From contig CM046853.1 of assembly GCA_025617745.1 (NCBI GenBank), positions 16,287,174-16,351,173 on the forward strand: a DNA stretch of 64,000 nt, written 5' to 3'. This document shows positions 1 to 10,482 of the stretch, piece by piece (the stretch's first letter is position 1; each line of letters starts with the position of its first letter). The notes below the pieces were generated by a model. It ran no database searches, was not told the DNA's origin, and saw nothing but the letters and a program-made list of their open reading frames with translations. The stretch comes from Heliocidaris erythrogramma (taxonomy: Eukaryota; Echinodermata; Echinoidea; Camarodonta; Echinometridae). A program made the position numbers and the translations under genes.

Positions 1-368
1 CTTTCTCTGTATTTTTTCTCTGTGGGAGCATAAATATTTACAATACAAAAACTGCAATTATTAATTTTAGCATTTAACATAATCATCCGTCCTTCTTGAC
101 CAGAAATTATGTTATGAATAATGATTGGCAAATCTTTTGAAATAAGAATGGCAACTCCTCTGGCATGATTAGATCCATTGGAACAGAAAACATGACCCTT
201 CCATTCATTTCGAATAATTTTCAAAATATTATCTGTCCAATAAGTTTCTTGTAATAACAATATATCCGCTCTTTGATTCCTGCACCATAACAGAATTGCG
301 TCTCTCTTTTCTTTATTTCTGATGCCTCTAACATTCAAACTAAGCAAGGTGCAGTATAATCCGGACAT
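1..368 (-). CDS. LINE ORF2, N-terminal APE endonuclease domain (partial)
   Basis: Translating the minus strand from the ATG at 366-368 gives an open frame of about 122 codons to the window edge. It begins with a short leader and LSLNVRGIRNKEKR, followed by LLLQETYW, with the catalytic glutamate in QET, and later GSNHARGVAILIS and VNIYAPT. This is the order seen at the start of L1/Tx1 apurinic-like endonucleases, which nick target DNA for target-primed reverse transcription. The ATG lies 50 bp downstream of the ORF1 stop, the usual ORF1-ORF2 arrangement. The reverse transcriptase would lie left of the window. Family is confident; activity cannot be judged from this portion. Confidence 0.85.
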   Translation of the reverse strand, partial: MSGLYCTLLSLNVRGIRNKEKRDAILLWCRNQRADILLLQETYWTDNILKIIRNEWKGHVFCSNGSNHARGVAILISKDLPIIIHNIISGQEGRMIMLNAKINNCSFCIVNIYAPTEKKYRE

Positions 369-418
369 GGATGATTGTATTTACACTATATACACTTTGC
401 TGTAGTCAGAAGCCCTTC

Positions 419-1606
419 TTATTTCTTTTTTGCTGCTTTGCTTCTGCTTTTTTGTTTACGTTTGCCGCTGGAGAACTTTTTCCCATCCTCCACAAGTTTG
501 GGAGAATCTGCCGACATATCCGAGTGCTCTAGATCTTGCTCCTCAGATTCACGCGTATCAGCATCTTCAAACTCGTCATCATCGTCGCTCTCTGAAACTC
601 CTTGTGAAGCAGTATCACAAGCACTTCCTGATGAAATGAACTGGGTGATCTTTGCTTGCGCTCGAGGTGTCTCCTTGTTACGCAATACTTTGTTGCCCTG
701 GACAATGCTCTCCTGTTGATTCATCTCAAAATTACGTGAAGACTCACTCAGATTAGGATCTCCCACTGATGGCGTATCGTTCGTCTTCTGCACAGGACCG
801 GGTAGTTTCTGTACAGGGGCGGCGATGGAAACGTCATGGCGGGAGTCGAGAAGAGTGCATTGCACTGCCTTGTGTCCAGGTTGTGAACACCTTCTGCAAA
901 CGACGTCGTTGACGCATGTTGACGCATGATGCCCCTGTATTAGACATTTAGAGCATATAATGGGGCCCTTGGTCTGTCCTTCATGGTAAATGCGTGCTTT
1001 AAAACCTCCTATATACATGGCTCGTGATAGAGGCTTCGTGCATGGTGTGATGAACAGCATTCGATCGCCTGTGTGGCAATCTGTCAAAAGACCATTTACT
1101 CTTAACTTCATCCTTTGCACTCTACTTAGCACTTTGCATTTCTGCTTTTCAATTTCATTAGCAATAACTTCATCTTCCAACGACAAAGGGATGTCTTTCA
1201 CAATGACTTTGAGCGACTTGGTAGGGTCATGGCGGTTTACGAAGGGATTCGTGTCATAGATGGGGGCAGACACCCCTCTTATGTTGAGTCCAGCAGAAAT
1301 GAGGGCAATTCTATCCACTCTATCTGAGAGGTAAATCCGCCAGAGTCCTCCAATTTTCTGCAAGCCTTTCAGGTTCTTTGTTGAGCCAAGATGTTTGTGG
1401 ATAGCTATATATATTTCCTCATGTTGAAGCGGTTTTCCTTCGGGCACATCCCTGGTCTTAAGGAAGACGGGTTTGACCCTGTTCTCACTGCTCTCTGCGC
1501 CTGTGCTACCCCTATCACGTGACGCCAATCTGGTGGCGTCTGCATACGTGGCACCCGACATAGCATCAGGCTTCACAGGCTGAGACAAATCACCGCTTTT
1601 ATGCAT
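419..1606 (-). CDS. LINE ORF1 nucleic-acid-binding protein with two CCHC zinc knuckles
   Basis: An uninterrupted 395-residue frame. Residues about 60-190 look like an RRM-type fold region (EEIYIAIHKHLG, then KVIVKDIPLSLEDE). Residues about 215-250 hold two tandem Cx2Cx4Hx4C knuckles, CSKCLIQGHHASTC and CRRCSQPGHKAVQC. The C-terminus is acidic and serine-rich (SESDDDDEFEDAD) and ends in a lysine/arginine-rich stretch that could bind RNA or serve in nuclear entry. This layout is known for ORF1 proteins of Tx1/L1-type LINEs, which coat the element RNA. ORF2 follows after 50 bp. The first ATG is taken as start. A host CCHC protein is the alternative, but adjacency to the ORF2 endonuclease makes that unlikely. 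Confidence 0.86.
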   Translation of the reverse strand: MHKSGDLSQPVKPDAMSGATYADATRLASRDRGSTGAESSENRVKPVFLKTRDVPEGKPLQHEEIYIAIHKHLGSTKNLKGLQKIGGLWRIYLSDRVDRIALISAGLNIRGVSAPIYDTNPFVNRHDPTKSLKVIVKDIPLSLEDEVIANEIEKQKCKVLSRVQRMKLRVNGLLTDCHTGDRMLFITPCTKPLSRAMYIGGFKARIYHEGQTKGPIICSKCLIQGHHASTCVNDVVCRRCSQPGHKAVQCTLLDSRHDVSIAAPVQKLPGPVQKTNDTPSVGDPNLSESSRNFEMNQQESIVQGNKVLRNKETPRAQAKITQFISSGSACDTASQGVSESDDDDEFEDADTRESEEQDLEHSDMSADSPKLVEDGKKFSSGKRKQKSRSKAAKKK

Positions 1607-1794
1607 GATATTTCTTCCACCTCTTTATCTATTTACATATAACTAGTTTCGTTCGAGTCTATTCAACAAATGTTCTGAAATTATTTCTCAAAAATTTCAC
1701 TCACCGATTATCAACAGTCAAAAAACTACAAATTAGTCTCCAATTCCAGTGAAGGCGTGTCTAAATCGTAATCTTGACGAGCGCCCTCCTATCT

Positions 1795-2137
1795 TCACTT
1801 TCCCTTTATAATGGTGTGAAATAAGGTCATGTTTAAATACACCAAACCCTTTATAATTTGATAAATAATTGCATTGCAATTACGTTCATTCATTATAGGA
1901 CGTCGTCTGCTTAAGCAGGATCGATCCCGAGTGTGACGACATCAAAACATCGCTATATTTCTGGCGAATCCTCGGATATTCCAGATGCTGAGAAGAGCTT
2001 TTATTTGTGTTGTTTTTATAATCATCAGATTCGCAGTTGACATAAAACTTATACGATTGCCATCTGTAAGCTTCCCAGTTTCTAGTGATACATTAATTGC
2101 CATATTTGTGATTTTCTTTGAATACCTACTTTAATGT
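1795..2137 (+). repeat. Dispersed 340-bp repeat, copy 1
   Basis: Starts TCACTTTCCCTTTATAATGG and matches 23206-23541 almost base for base, with only scattered substitutions and one or two short indels. It contains the 12-bp palindrome CTGCTTAAGCAG and no ORF. Copy 1 begins exactly where the LINE at 1-1794 stops, which suggests the LINE inserted at or within this repeat. Confidence 0.8.
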
Positions 2138-2828
2138 AATGATAAAGAAAAGGAAGTGAAAAATAGTCCAACATATGCAGGCTTAACCATGGTAAATAAC
2201 ATCACTCCTGTATAACATATAATCGCAAATGAGGAGAAATACAGAGAAATCAATGTGTTGTGGTTGGACTTTTTTGCAGAAATATCAAACTTACCCTATG
2301 TGATTATATGAATTTATATGGATCATCATAACTTTCGGATTATTATCTTCGACACTTATTTGCTAATAATAATTCTTTTTTTTTAGTCTGTCCCCAAATT
2401 ACCGTATCAAATGTATAACTAATTTCATCTTTGTTTTCCACTCCTTATCGACGTCTTTCTTTCATTACTTGACTCTCTATATCTGTAAAGAAACATTTTA
2501 TTTTATATATTTATTTAACTACGTGGGAAAATTGTCTGTTTTAACGAATTTTCGAGCAGAACAGTAGCAATGATTTACAATTACAAGAAAAATTAAGTGA
2601 AATAATCATAGCTGTATAAGGTTTCATATAGGCATAAATGAAAACAAAATAGTGTAATATTATATGTCTGTACTCGTACTCATTTTGTACCCTAGCTCCT
2701 TTAATACCTCTACTCCGAATAGTTAAAACAAACTTACTTTGAAACTTAATCACATGATCCCAAATATTTATCATCTTAAAGTGCCTCCTGAACTGTTTAA
2801 ACAAAGTCTAAACCTAATTCTCTTTCAG
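2138..2828 (+). other. Probable intron sequence upstream of the sulfotransferase exon
   Basis: AT-rich with no supported coding sequence. It ends in a pyrimidine-rich tract and an AG at 2827-2828, fitting the 3' splice site of the following exon. The donor exon was not found; it may lie left of the window or be too short to recognise. Confidence 0.4.
2819..2828 (+). promoter_or_regulatory. Splice acceptor of the sulfotransferase exon
   Basis: Pyrimidine-rich TCTCTTTCAG directly precedes the homologous frame (YAAYFPALECSEV, then the PAPS loop). The first exon base falls in the third codon position. Confidence 0.7.
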
Positions 2829-4239
2829 ATATGCCGCTTACTTCCCAGCTCTGGAATGCAGTGAAGTTCATCGTGTAGTATTTCTCAAAACTCACAAGAC
2901 AGGTTCTACAACAGTGTCTTCAATCTTCCAAAGATTCGGCATGAAGCGGAATCTAACATTTCTAGTGCCTGATCACAGACATATTCTCAGTGAAAAAGAT
3001 ACCTTCAAGACATCTAAAATTGGACAACCGACTTCAAAAAGTTGGAATTTCAGCATTGGTTACCAAATGCTTACTAACCATATTCGTTATAACCGGTCTG
3101 AAATGAATAAGGTATTCCATAACACAACGTACGTGACAATACTAAGAAATCCGGTGGCACAATTCGAATCCGGATTCTATTATTTTCAAATGGATCACTT
3201 CTTGCCAAAATCCGAGGACCCGATTCAGCTTTTCATGTCGAATCCGATGAAATATTATAACTATGTGCAGCAGAAATACCCGGGTAAAGAAAACCGAATG
3301 CATAACATGCAGCTATATGATCTGGGGATGAATCCTGTGGATATGTATCGGATGGATGTCATAGATCAAAACATCAAACAACTAGACAAAGAGTTCAACT
3401 TGATAATGATCAACGAGTATTTTGACGAGTCTCTCGTGCTACTTCGAAAGTTGTTATGTTGGAGAATGACAGACATCACGTATATGTCACGTGCCATTCG
3501 CTCTGCAAGCTTCAGACGAAACATGACAGATGAAATGCGTTCAAAAATCTTGCAGTGGAATAGCGGCGATGCAAAACTTTACGATTATTTCAACGAGACA
3601 TTTTGGGAGAAAGTTCGAAATTATGACGGTGATTTCGAAGCAGATTTGGAATTATTGAAAAAACATCAGGAATTCGTAGAGAAATGCATAACTGCAAAGA
3701 ACCATAGTGGATCTAAAGACAAGCGCACAGTTGCCTTTATCTTGGTAAAGAATGCGCCGAAATGGTGTTACGAGTATCGTACGAGCGATGTTACTTCGAG
3801 CGAGAAGACTTGCACACGCATGCGCACACAGGGAATACCGCAATACCAAACCGGTTTCCAGGAGAGTTCCAAGGTTACAAGAAAAGTTGTTGTCAAGAAG
3901 AAAAAGTTGATTAATCATAGTATGAAGCGTCCTGACGCAAAGATTCAAAACGGGATGAAAATGACGGATGGGAAGTTGAACACTAATTCGAGTAAATTAC
4001 CAGAAGAAAATTATACTATGAAGTCAAATCATGAACAATATCGTGTAATCGATATTAAGGTAAACCAGACCTTGATAACCAACTTGAGTGTAGTGGAAAA
4101 CAAGGTCATTCCTAAACAACATCTGTTGGAAGACGCCAGAAAGACTTTGAAGACCAACCCATCGAATGAAAAAGCACATGTTGTACCTAAAAAGAAGATA
4201 GTTGCAGTGAAAAGAGTGAAGCGTCCGAAAAAGAAATGA
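2829..4239 (+). CDS. Galactose-3-O-sulfotransferase-like protein, terminal coding exon
   Basis: Gal3ST-family enzymes move sulfate from PAPS to the 3-hydroxyl of galactose on glycolipids or glycoproteins in the Golgi. The exon opens after TCTCTTTCAG; the frame runs through without a needed ATG and ends at TGA 4237-4239. Visible marks: the 5'-phosphosulfate loop FLKTHKTGSTT (2881-2913), the 3'-phosphate motif TYVTILRNPVAQFESGF (about 3127-3177), YDLGMNP, and INEYFDESLVLLRKLLCW. Several N-glycosylation sequons are present (NLT, NTT, NMT, NET, NHS). The membrane anchor should be on a missing upstream exon. The roughly 120 C-terminal residues after the conserved CYEYRT-like region are lysine-rich and low-complexity (ending VKRPKKK), beyond what I expect for the family. 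Substrate cannot be told; Gal3ST type is confident from the paired motifs. Confidence 0.87.
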
Positions 4240-5814
4240 CATTATTGGTTTTACCGTTAGAGATTGACGTAAAATCGACGATCAAGTCAACAATATGTAG
4301 ACCTATGATTCGTATCCACATCTAGAATGATGTACATGTATTCAGATTCATCATTTAGGGGACTGTCTGTCCGTCATTCCATCTATCCGTCCATCCATCT
4401 CATTCAATTCAAAAACAAAATTAATTCTAACTTTGGACCAAGGGCAATGGCTCTCAAAGACACCATGACACACATGTTCAAAAATCACTTCAAATTACCA
4501 TGAAATATCTCGTCTTGTTTGACCTCTCATTACGCCAGTCAATGGCATAATAATTATTGAGCAAGCTTACCAATATCCCATCCGAAATTTAACCTAAGGG
4601 CCATGATCCCTATATTGCGTTGGTAAATAGTATTTCAGAGGAGTGTTTAATGTGTCATTAATGAAACAAATCCCTTCTTGAATCTATGTACAGTTTCATT
4701 ACATTTTAACGACACTGCTCAAGCTCAAGTGTACCAACAAGGGGTGTGGTCAGATTGGGTCATGAGCCCAAAATTTAACACTGATTTAGATGGTATAATG
4801 AATGATTTGATTCTGGAGTATGACATTAACGATCTGTAGCTTGTTTGTATGTTTGTTTTTTATAATTCATGACTGATTAGGCAATTCATCATGTGAGATT
4901 ATGGTAAATAAGCCCGTTTCATTTTCTAATTACATAATCCACTATTCTTCTATGGGAAATATTGTGTATGACAAGTGTTAAAAAACGAATGAATTTTTGT
5001 GTAGGTATGTTGAAAATGAATAACTACCGGTACTATAAGGGAAAACTTGTTTTTTTTATTTATTTATATGGTATAAGGGAAAACTTTGTCGTGTTTATAA
5101 TGTAAATATGCAAATGGGCAATTCCACAGTTAGTGAGAGATACATGAACAAAATCAAAATCAGTATTTTTTTCATCTTTTATGCCCACGATGGTTAAAAT
5201 TGTAATTATGCTATTTGTCTAGAGTGAATCATGGTGAATAGGGGAATCACTTTCTACCATATTGACCCTTGAGTGTCTCGTTCATGTAGTATATGAAACT
5301 GTACGTGAATTCACATACATGTATGTGGACTATACACCCAGAAATTATGAATAAAATCTTCATTTAGCATTCTTTGACATTGTATATTGATGTAAACGCA
5401 CCAAATCAATGAAGTACTGTATTTCCAGATATTGAAAGAAAAGAAAATTTTGGTAAAAAGGATAAAACCTAAAAAATAACTAAAGAAAAAACATTTTATC
5501 TAAAGTATTCTACTGTGAAGTCCGACTAAAGATGACCCTTAATTTTTCATGTCGGTTTTTTGCAACGTTACGAACCAAAATTTGAGTTGCTGCTGTAGCT
5601 CCAAGCAATGCCAAAATTATTATATTTTAACACAAGTTAAATGTCTACACAAGAATTACCCCTGATTTTATAATAGAGATTGAGCATCCACAAGTTTACA
5701 TTTAATGAGGCCAAGAAAGCAAAATTTCCATCAAAAATGTAACGTTGTTAATTGTGTAATTGTATGCTTTTTAATTGCCAGTGAATAGTAACCAAAGAAA
5801 ATATCATTTCGGGT
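4240..5814 (+). other. Sulfotransferase 3' UTR and AT-rich intergenic sequence
   Basis: No coding sequence seen. An AATAAA at 5350-5355 is a candidate poly(A) signal about 1.1 kb after the stop; no other signal is compelling. A short direct repeat (TATAAGGGAAAACTT) occurs at about 5034 and 5073. Confidence 0.4.
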
Positions 5815-7306
5815 CATCACACTCCTGTTTCCCAGTGTCTAGCACATGTAAGAGCCATGTCGTTAGCCATTGCCAGGTCCCTTTCGGTGGAAGTGTCATG
5901 CAGAACTTGTCACAGACAGTTCTGTAGATGGAGCATGGTCTGGAGGCCCTGCCCACACTCACAGTCTGCCGCACACTCTTAGAAATGTTGGGTAAATGCC
6001 ACTGGGTAAATGAAGATTGGGCATAGGTTGGTTAAATCTTGCTCAACTTTTACATGCATTTACCCAACATTGGTCAAAAATAAGAATGAAATTGGTAAAG
6101 TTTACCCAAAAGTTGGTCGGACTCATAAGGACCCTCATGTTGGGTAAAATTTGGGTAAAATTTTGCCCAATATTTCTAAGAGTGCAGTGTCGGTATATCC
6201 ACACTTGAGCATGTTTGCCTTGCACCGCCCCATGTCTGTTCACAATCTGTTAAGGCTACGCCATGTGATCATGGTACTTTGGAACCTGTAGGGAGTGACT
6301 CAGATGGATCAATAGCCATATTGTATGTATCCTCTAGAAGTTTCTCCAGTCTCTCTTCCCTTACTTTGAGTCGCGTAGATGTTGCGCTGCCTTATGAAGG
6401 GAGAGACAAAAGCAAGGAAACTTCTCAGCGATTCCAAGCGTTGAGAAAAGGGTGGCCATACAGGGGGTGTCTTTCATCCTTTGATTGCCTAAGACGTTCC
6501 ATTTGGCTGGCTACTGTCCGTCTTATCTCAGGGGGAGCGATACCAGAGAGAAGATAGACTCAGTGGTACTGTCTTAGTGGGTTTCATGCAACCGGTGATG
6601 CAGTCATTGCAGCGACAGCTTGTGTTCAGCACAGGATCGATCTTCTTTGCATGAACTGAACGTCCCCACATCGCAGTGTGATGTGCTCACTTTTGTGAAG
6701 TAGGGGTTCCTAGCGCTGACATTCCCTCTCATCTTGTTGACATGAGCTTTGTTGGTCAGAGACCGATCAAGGGTAACACGAGATAAACTGGATTAATTGT
6801 CACAGTTCTCCAAAACAACGCCATTTCAAGTGATCCATATTCTTCTGGTAGCATGTCTGTTCTTTAGGTGGAAAGCACAGACTGGAAGTATTGGCTCTCT
6901 GGTGATTTTCACTGTAGTAGGAAGACAAGTTGGCAAGTGCCTCACAAATACACAGATCATCTGCATAATTTTATATGAAGCTCCTGGTGTTATGGTGGAT
7001 AGGCCAGGACACTACCTTGAGGAAGCCATTTTTCTCCTTGCGCCAGCGACTTCTCTTTCCCGACAGCTCAACAAAGTAGCGCCTGTTTTGAACCACACAA
7101 GATTTGTTAAGTGCATGTTGCATGTCATCGCAATCATAGCAAGAATTCTATGTAATAATCGGTTCTATAATATGTGGCTGAGAGATCTACAAACACAGCT
7201 CCTGTGATGACACCCTCCTGAAAGTCATCTTCTATATATATGTTGGGTGAGATTAAGAAGTTGCCCAGCACATAACGTCCCAGTCTGGAAACCTGCCTGT
7301 TCCTTA
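5815..7306 (-). pseudogene. Degraded CR1/Jockey-group LINE ORF2 (RT to C-terminus)
   Basis: On the minus strand, broken frames read as the 3' half of a LINE ORF2. In order they are EQAGFQTG (about 7300), GAVFVDLSATY (RT motif with the catalytic Asp, near 7200), LDRSLTNKAHVNKMRGN, ITGCMKPTKT, GIAPPEIRRTVASQMERL, and a terminal DCECGQGLQTM (about 5970-5940). These motifs match an RT lineage common in marine invertebrates. Many stops and shifts show an old, dead copy. The element is cut abruptly at 7306 by the T-rich minisatellite and is split by a 211-bp MITE at 5974-6184. Clade is tentative within the CR1/Jockey group. Confidence 0.72.
5974..6184. mobile_element. 211-bp palindromic MITE inserted in a LINE
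   Basis: Ends are inverted repeats: CACTCTTAGAAATGTTGGG on the left, and on the reverse strand of the right end CACTCTTAGAAATATTGGG. The interior is built of TTGGGTAAA and its complement in both orientations. Removing it and one CA (5972-5973 / 6185-6186) restores a continuous LINE reading (TDTA followed by ADCECG), so the boundaries and a 2-bp target duplication are well supported. Superfamily unknown. The element at 56980-57339 has closely similar ends. Confidence 0.82.
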
Positions 7307-8065
7307 AATCTATACTATTCTCTTTCCTTATATGTTGTTTCCTGTAATCTATCCTCTTCTCATTCCATTGTATTTCTTTGTTCTTCCTTTTCTATACCCC
7401 GCGTTCTTTCCATATGTATTTCTTTGTTTTTCCCCTTAATATTTCCTTTAATTCTCTTTCCTTGTGTATTTGTATGTTTTCTCCTTTAATCTGTCCTCTT
7501 CTCATTTCTGATATGAATTACTTTTACCTTTAATCTATTCTCTTCTGTTTCCTTATGTATTTCTTTGTTTTTTTCCATTATTATATATCGTCTTCTCTTT
7601 CCTAATGTATTTTTTTCTTGCCTTTCTATATCCTCTATTGTTCCCTCATGTATTTCTTTGTTTTTGCTTTTAATATATCCTCTTATCATTCCTTATGTAT
7701 TTCTTTGGTTTTCCCTTGATCTATTCTTCATCTCTATCGTTATGTATTACTTCGTTTTTCCTTTATTCTATATCATCTTCTCTTTCCTAATGTATTTCTT
7801 TGTTTTTGCCTTTCTATATCCTCTATTCCTTCCTTCATGTATTCCTATGTTTTTCCTTTAATCTATCCTCTTCTCTTTCCTTATGCATTTCTTTGTTGTT
7901 TCCATTAATCTATCTATTCTCATCCTTATGTATTTCTTTGTTTTTTCTTTGATCCTTCCTTCTCTTTCGTTATGCATTTCTTTGTTTTTTCTTTGATCTA
8001 TCCTTTTCTCCTTCCTCATGATTTCTTTGCATGTTTCTTTCTTGAATCTATCATTCCCTTGTTAT
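7307..8065 (+). repeat. T-rich minisatellite, block A
   Basis: Degenerate tandem copies, roughly 45-60 bp apart, of a unit containing CCTTATGTATTTCTTTG followed by TTTTTCC and a CTATCCTCTTCTC-like segment. Open frames here are by-products of the strand bias and encode only Phe/Leu/Ser/Tyr-rich low-complexity sequence. Not a gene. Confidence 0.82.
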
Positions 8066-8256
8066 ACTGTTCGTGTACATAGCGCTGCTGGTTCATCATC
8101 TGGACTTCTAGGATTTTTTCACGTAGCAGTTAATTGTGGTAAAAAAAATATATGCGCTGCCCGGACATTTTGAAAAAAATTACCCATTTGATATTATGGA
8201 AATGAAAATGAAACACCCACAGTGAGCTACAATGCATAGAGGCTTACCTCCATAAT

Positions 8257-8510
8257 GAGAAATTCACCGTTTTCCGCCGTCTTTGCGTAAAAATGTATGC
8301 AGGGTACAAATCAATTTTGTAATAAATAAATTTCGTTATACATGTAGGCCTATCCTAGTATCCATATCATACTAAGATTAAGCTTCAATTATAGGAGGAA
8401 AATAATAGTCAATGTATTATTGATGAATGAATTATTCATATTTTTACAAATACTTCGGATTTTGAAAATCTGGGTAATTTATCTAGCTTTACTGTCTTAT
8501 GACTTAGCAT
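8257..8510 (+). repeat. Diverged direct duplication, copy 1
   Basis: Shares order and motifs with 8917-9180: AATGAGAAATT, AAAATGTATG, GGTACA, AATTATTCATATTTTT, then a TCTAG/AATTTATC segment. By eye about two thirds of bases match. The copies sit either side of the palindromic zone and inside the two minisatellite blocks. Confidence 0.45.
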
Positions 8511-8545
8511 ATCTAAAACAGCAAGATCCATACGTCGCGGGGTCC

Positions 8546-8790
8546 ACTCGCTATATTCATAAGGACCGCTATTCATTTAACACGCGTTATGAACAGCGCT
8601 CCTTATGAATAGTTATGAATAGTGGTCCTTATGAATAGCGAGGTAATTTGTCTATGGTGTGCTCGCTATTTAGAAGGGCCGCTATTCATACAAAACCGTT
8701 ATTCATTTAGTCACGCGTCATGGATAGTGGTCCTTATGAATACGTGGTCCTTATGAATAGCGGTCCTTATATATGAATAGCGAGGTTACC
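8546..8790. repeat. Paired palindromes built of CCTTATGAATAGCG
   Basis: Two consecutive inverted repeats. The first pairs CTCGCTATATTCATAAGGAC (about 8546) with GTCCTTATGAATAGCGAG (about 8624-8641). The second pairs GCTCGCTATTTAGAAGG (about 8661) with a matching GAATAGCGAG near 8785. Between the arms lie further copies of GGTCCTTATGAATAG in both orientations. Each half could fold into a hairpin. No ORF of note. Confidence 0.72.
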
Positions 8791-8916
8791 CCTACGTCCC
8801 ATGCGTAGTAATTTGTGCATATTACTCCTCACGGTATTAATAGTTATCTAATTTCAAGATATGTTTTTTGCTAATTATAGATATTTCGTTACTAGAATAA
8901 GAAAATGTTCGTCATG

Positions 8917-9180
8917 TAATGAGAAATTTTCCCTGCTTTATGATAACATTTTAGTGTCAAAATGTATGAAAGGTACATGTGTACATTTGTTTAATGCATG
9001 TGCTGATGTATCTCAATAATAATGACATCGGGATTTTTAAAATTTATCTAGAGGAAATTATCAATGTAATAAACAAAGATTAATAAATTATTCATATTTT
9101 TTGCAAAACATTCTAAAGTTTGATCTTTGATAATCCGTGTAATTGTAATAGTTATGAAATATGACATAACTTGAATGAAG
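8917..9180 (+). repeat. Diverged direct duplication, copy 2
   Basis: Second copy of the 8257-8510 segment in the same orientation. Nothing coding. Confidence 0.45.
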
Positions 9181-9429
9181 AACTTTATTTATTCATTATC
9201 ATACATCTTGATTTGTGCAACAGTTTCCAAACGGAACTGAAACTTTATAAGGATGATCCAAAATTTATTTAGAGAATAAACGACAAGCCCATTAAATAAT
9301 TTTTATTAAAAAGACAAGAGAGAAAAGGTGTAATAATTATCTTAACATCAATAACTGAACGCCGATGATATCAAATAACAGCATTCAAAATGGTTCCAAG
9401 TCTTATGAATTACTTTGGTTTTACTTCTC

Positions 9430-10320
9430 ACTAGTCATCGTTTCCTTATGTATTTCTTTGTTTTTATCCCTCTCTTTTTTCCTTATGTATTTATTTGTTT
9501 TCCCAATTATTTATTCTTCTTTCTATTCTTATATATTTAATAGTATTATTTCTATCCTCTTCTTTTTAGATTTCCTTATGTTTTCTTTGTTTGTTTTTCT
9601 ATTTTATCTTTTCCTTATGTATTTCTTTGTTTATTATGTATTAATTTTTTTTCCTTTTCTTTTTTTTCCTTATATATTTCTTTGTTTTCCCAATTATTTT
9701 TTGTACTCGTATGTATTTCTTTTTTCTTCTATTCTTTTCTTTCTATAATTATTTCCTTATGTATCTCCTTGTTTGTTATGTATTACTTTGCTTTTCCTTC
9801 TCTCTTTTTCATCCTTATATATTTCTTTGTTTCCCCATTATTCATTCTTGTTTCTATTCTTATGAATGTCTTTGTTATTCTTTCTATCCTCTTCTCTTGA
9901 TATTTTCTTAAGTATTTCTTTGTTTCTTATATGTATTGCTTTGTTTTTCCTTCTTTTTTCTCCTAAATATGTATTGCTTTGTTTTTCCTTCTTTTTTCTC
10001 CTAAATATGTATTTCTTTGTTTTGTTTTCTTGCTATCCTTTTTTCGTATGTTTCTTTATGTATTTCTTTCTATCATCTTCTCTATATATTTCTGTCTTGT
10101 CCTTTTTTAAAATCTTTTCCCTATGTATTTCTTTGTTTTTCCCATTCTTTATTCTTTTTTTAATTTTTATGTTTTTCTCTGTTTTCTCTATCCTCTTTTC
10201 TTAATATTTCCTCATGTACTTCTTTGTTTTTCCATCCTTTTTATTTTTTCCTTATCTTTTTCTTTGCTCTTTTCTTTTTATTTATCCTATGTACAGTATT
10301 TCTTTAATTTCCCATCTTAG
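9430..10320 (+). repeat. T-rich minisatellite, block B
   Basis: Same unit as block A (CCTTATGTATTTCTTTG plus T/C-rich filler), more degenerate and richer in TTTTTCC runs. It ends at GCATGCTCTG near 10330. Open frames here are low-complexity artefacts. Confidence 0.82.
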
Positions 10321-10482
10321 AAGTGTGCATGCTCTGTAGCTCGAGTTTATGCTAAGAACAAGCGGGAATCGCTCGACTCGGGCTATTGGAGACAGCGTTT
10401 TTCAAACTCGGAATGTTTTCTCGAGAAGCGCTGATCGGGCTAGAATCTCGAGCTTGAGCCAACTCGGGCTGATGGAGCGCAC
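10321..10482. other. Short unassigned sequence
   Basis: More GC-rich than its surroundings, with repeated CTCGA and CTCGGGCT motifs (CTCGAGTTT, CTCGACTCGGGCT, TCTCGAGCTTG). No gene or known element recognised. Confidence 0.3.

Larger units (their letters stand above)
1..1794 (-). mobile_element. Tx1/L1-type LINE, 5' portion, running off the left edge
   Basis: A non-LTR retrotransposon on the minus strand, cut by the window start. In element order it has a short 5' leader (about 1607-1794), an uninterrupted ORF1 with two CCHC zinc knuckles (419-1606), a 50-bp spacer, and the first 122 codons of ORF2, encoding an APE-type endonuclease (1-368). ORF1 and the visible part of ORF2 have no breaks, so this may be a young copy. 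The 5' boundary is placed where sequence shared with the repeat at 23206 begins. The 3' end and any target-site duplication lie outside the window. The endonuclease resembles that of the element at 45790-50669, so the two belong to the same broad clade but are not near-identical. Confidence 0.82.

Noticed and set aside
375-719. 114-codon + strand frame
   Set aside because: Lies opposite the intact LINE ORF1; a shadow frame with no domain.
6279-6557. 92-codon + frame
   Set aside because: Opposite strand of the degraded LINE, where the minus strand gives the recognisable GIAPPEIRR motif.
7247-10320. Several Phe/Leu/Ser/Tyr-rich + strand frames that look like membrane proteins
   Set aside because: They are translations of the T-rich minisatellite; apparent hydrophobic helices come from TTT/CTT/TAT codons.
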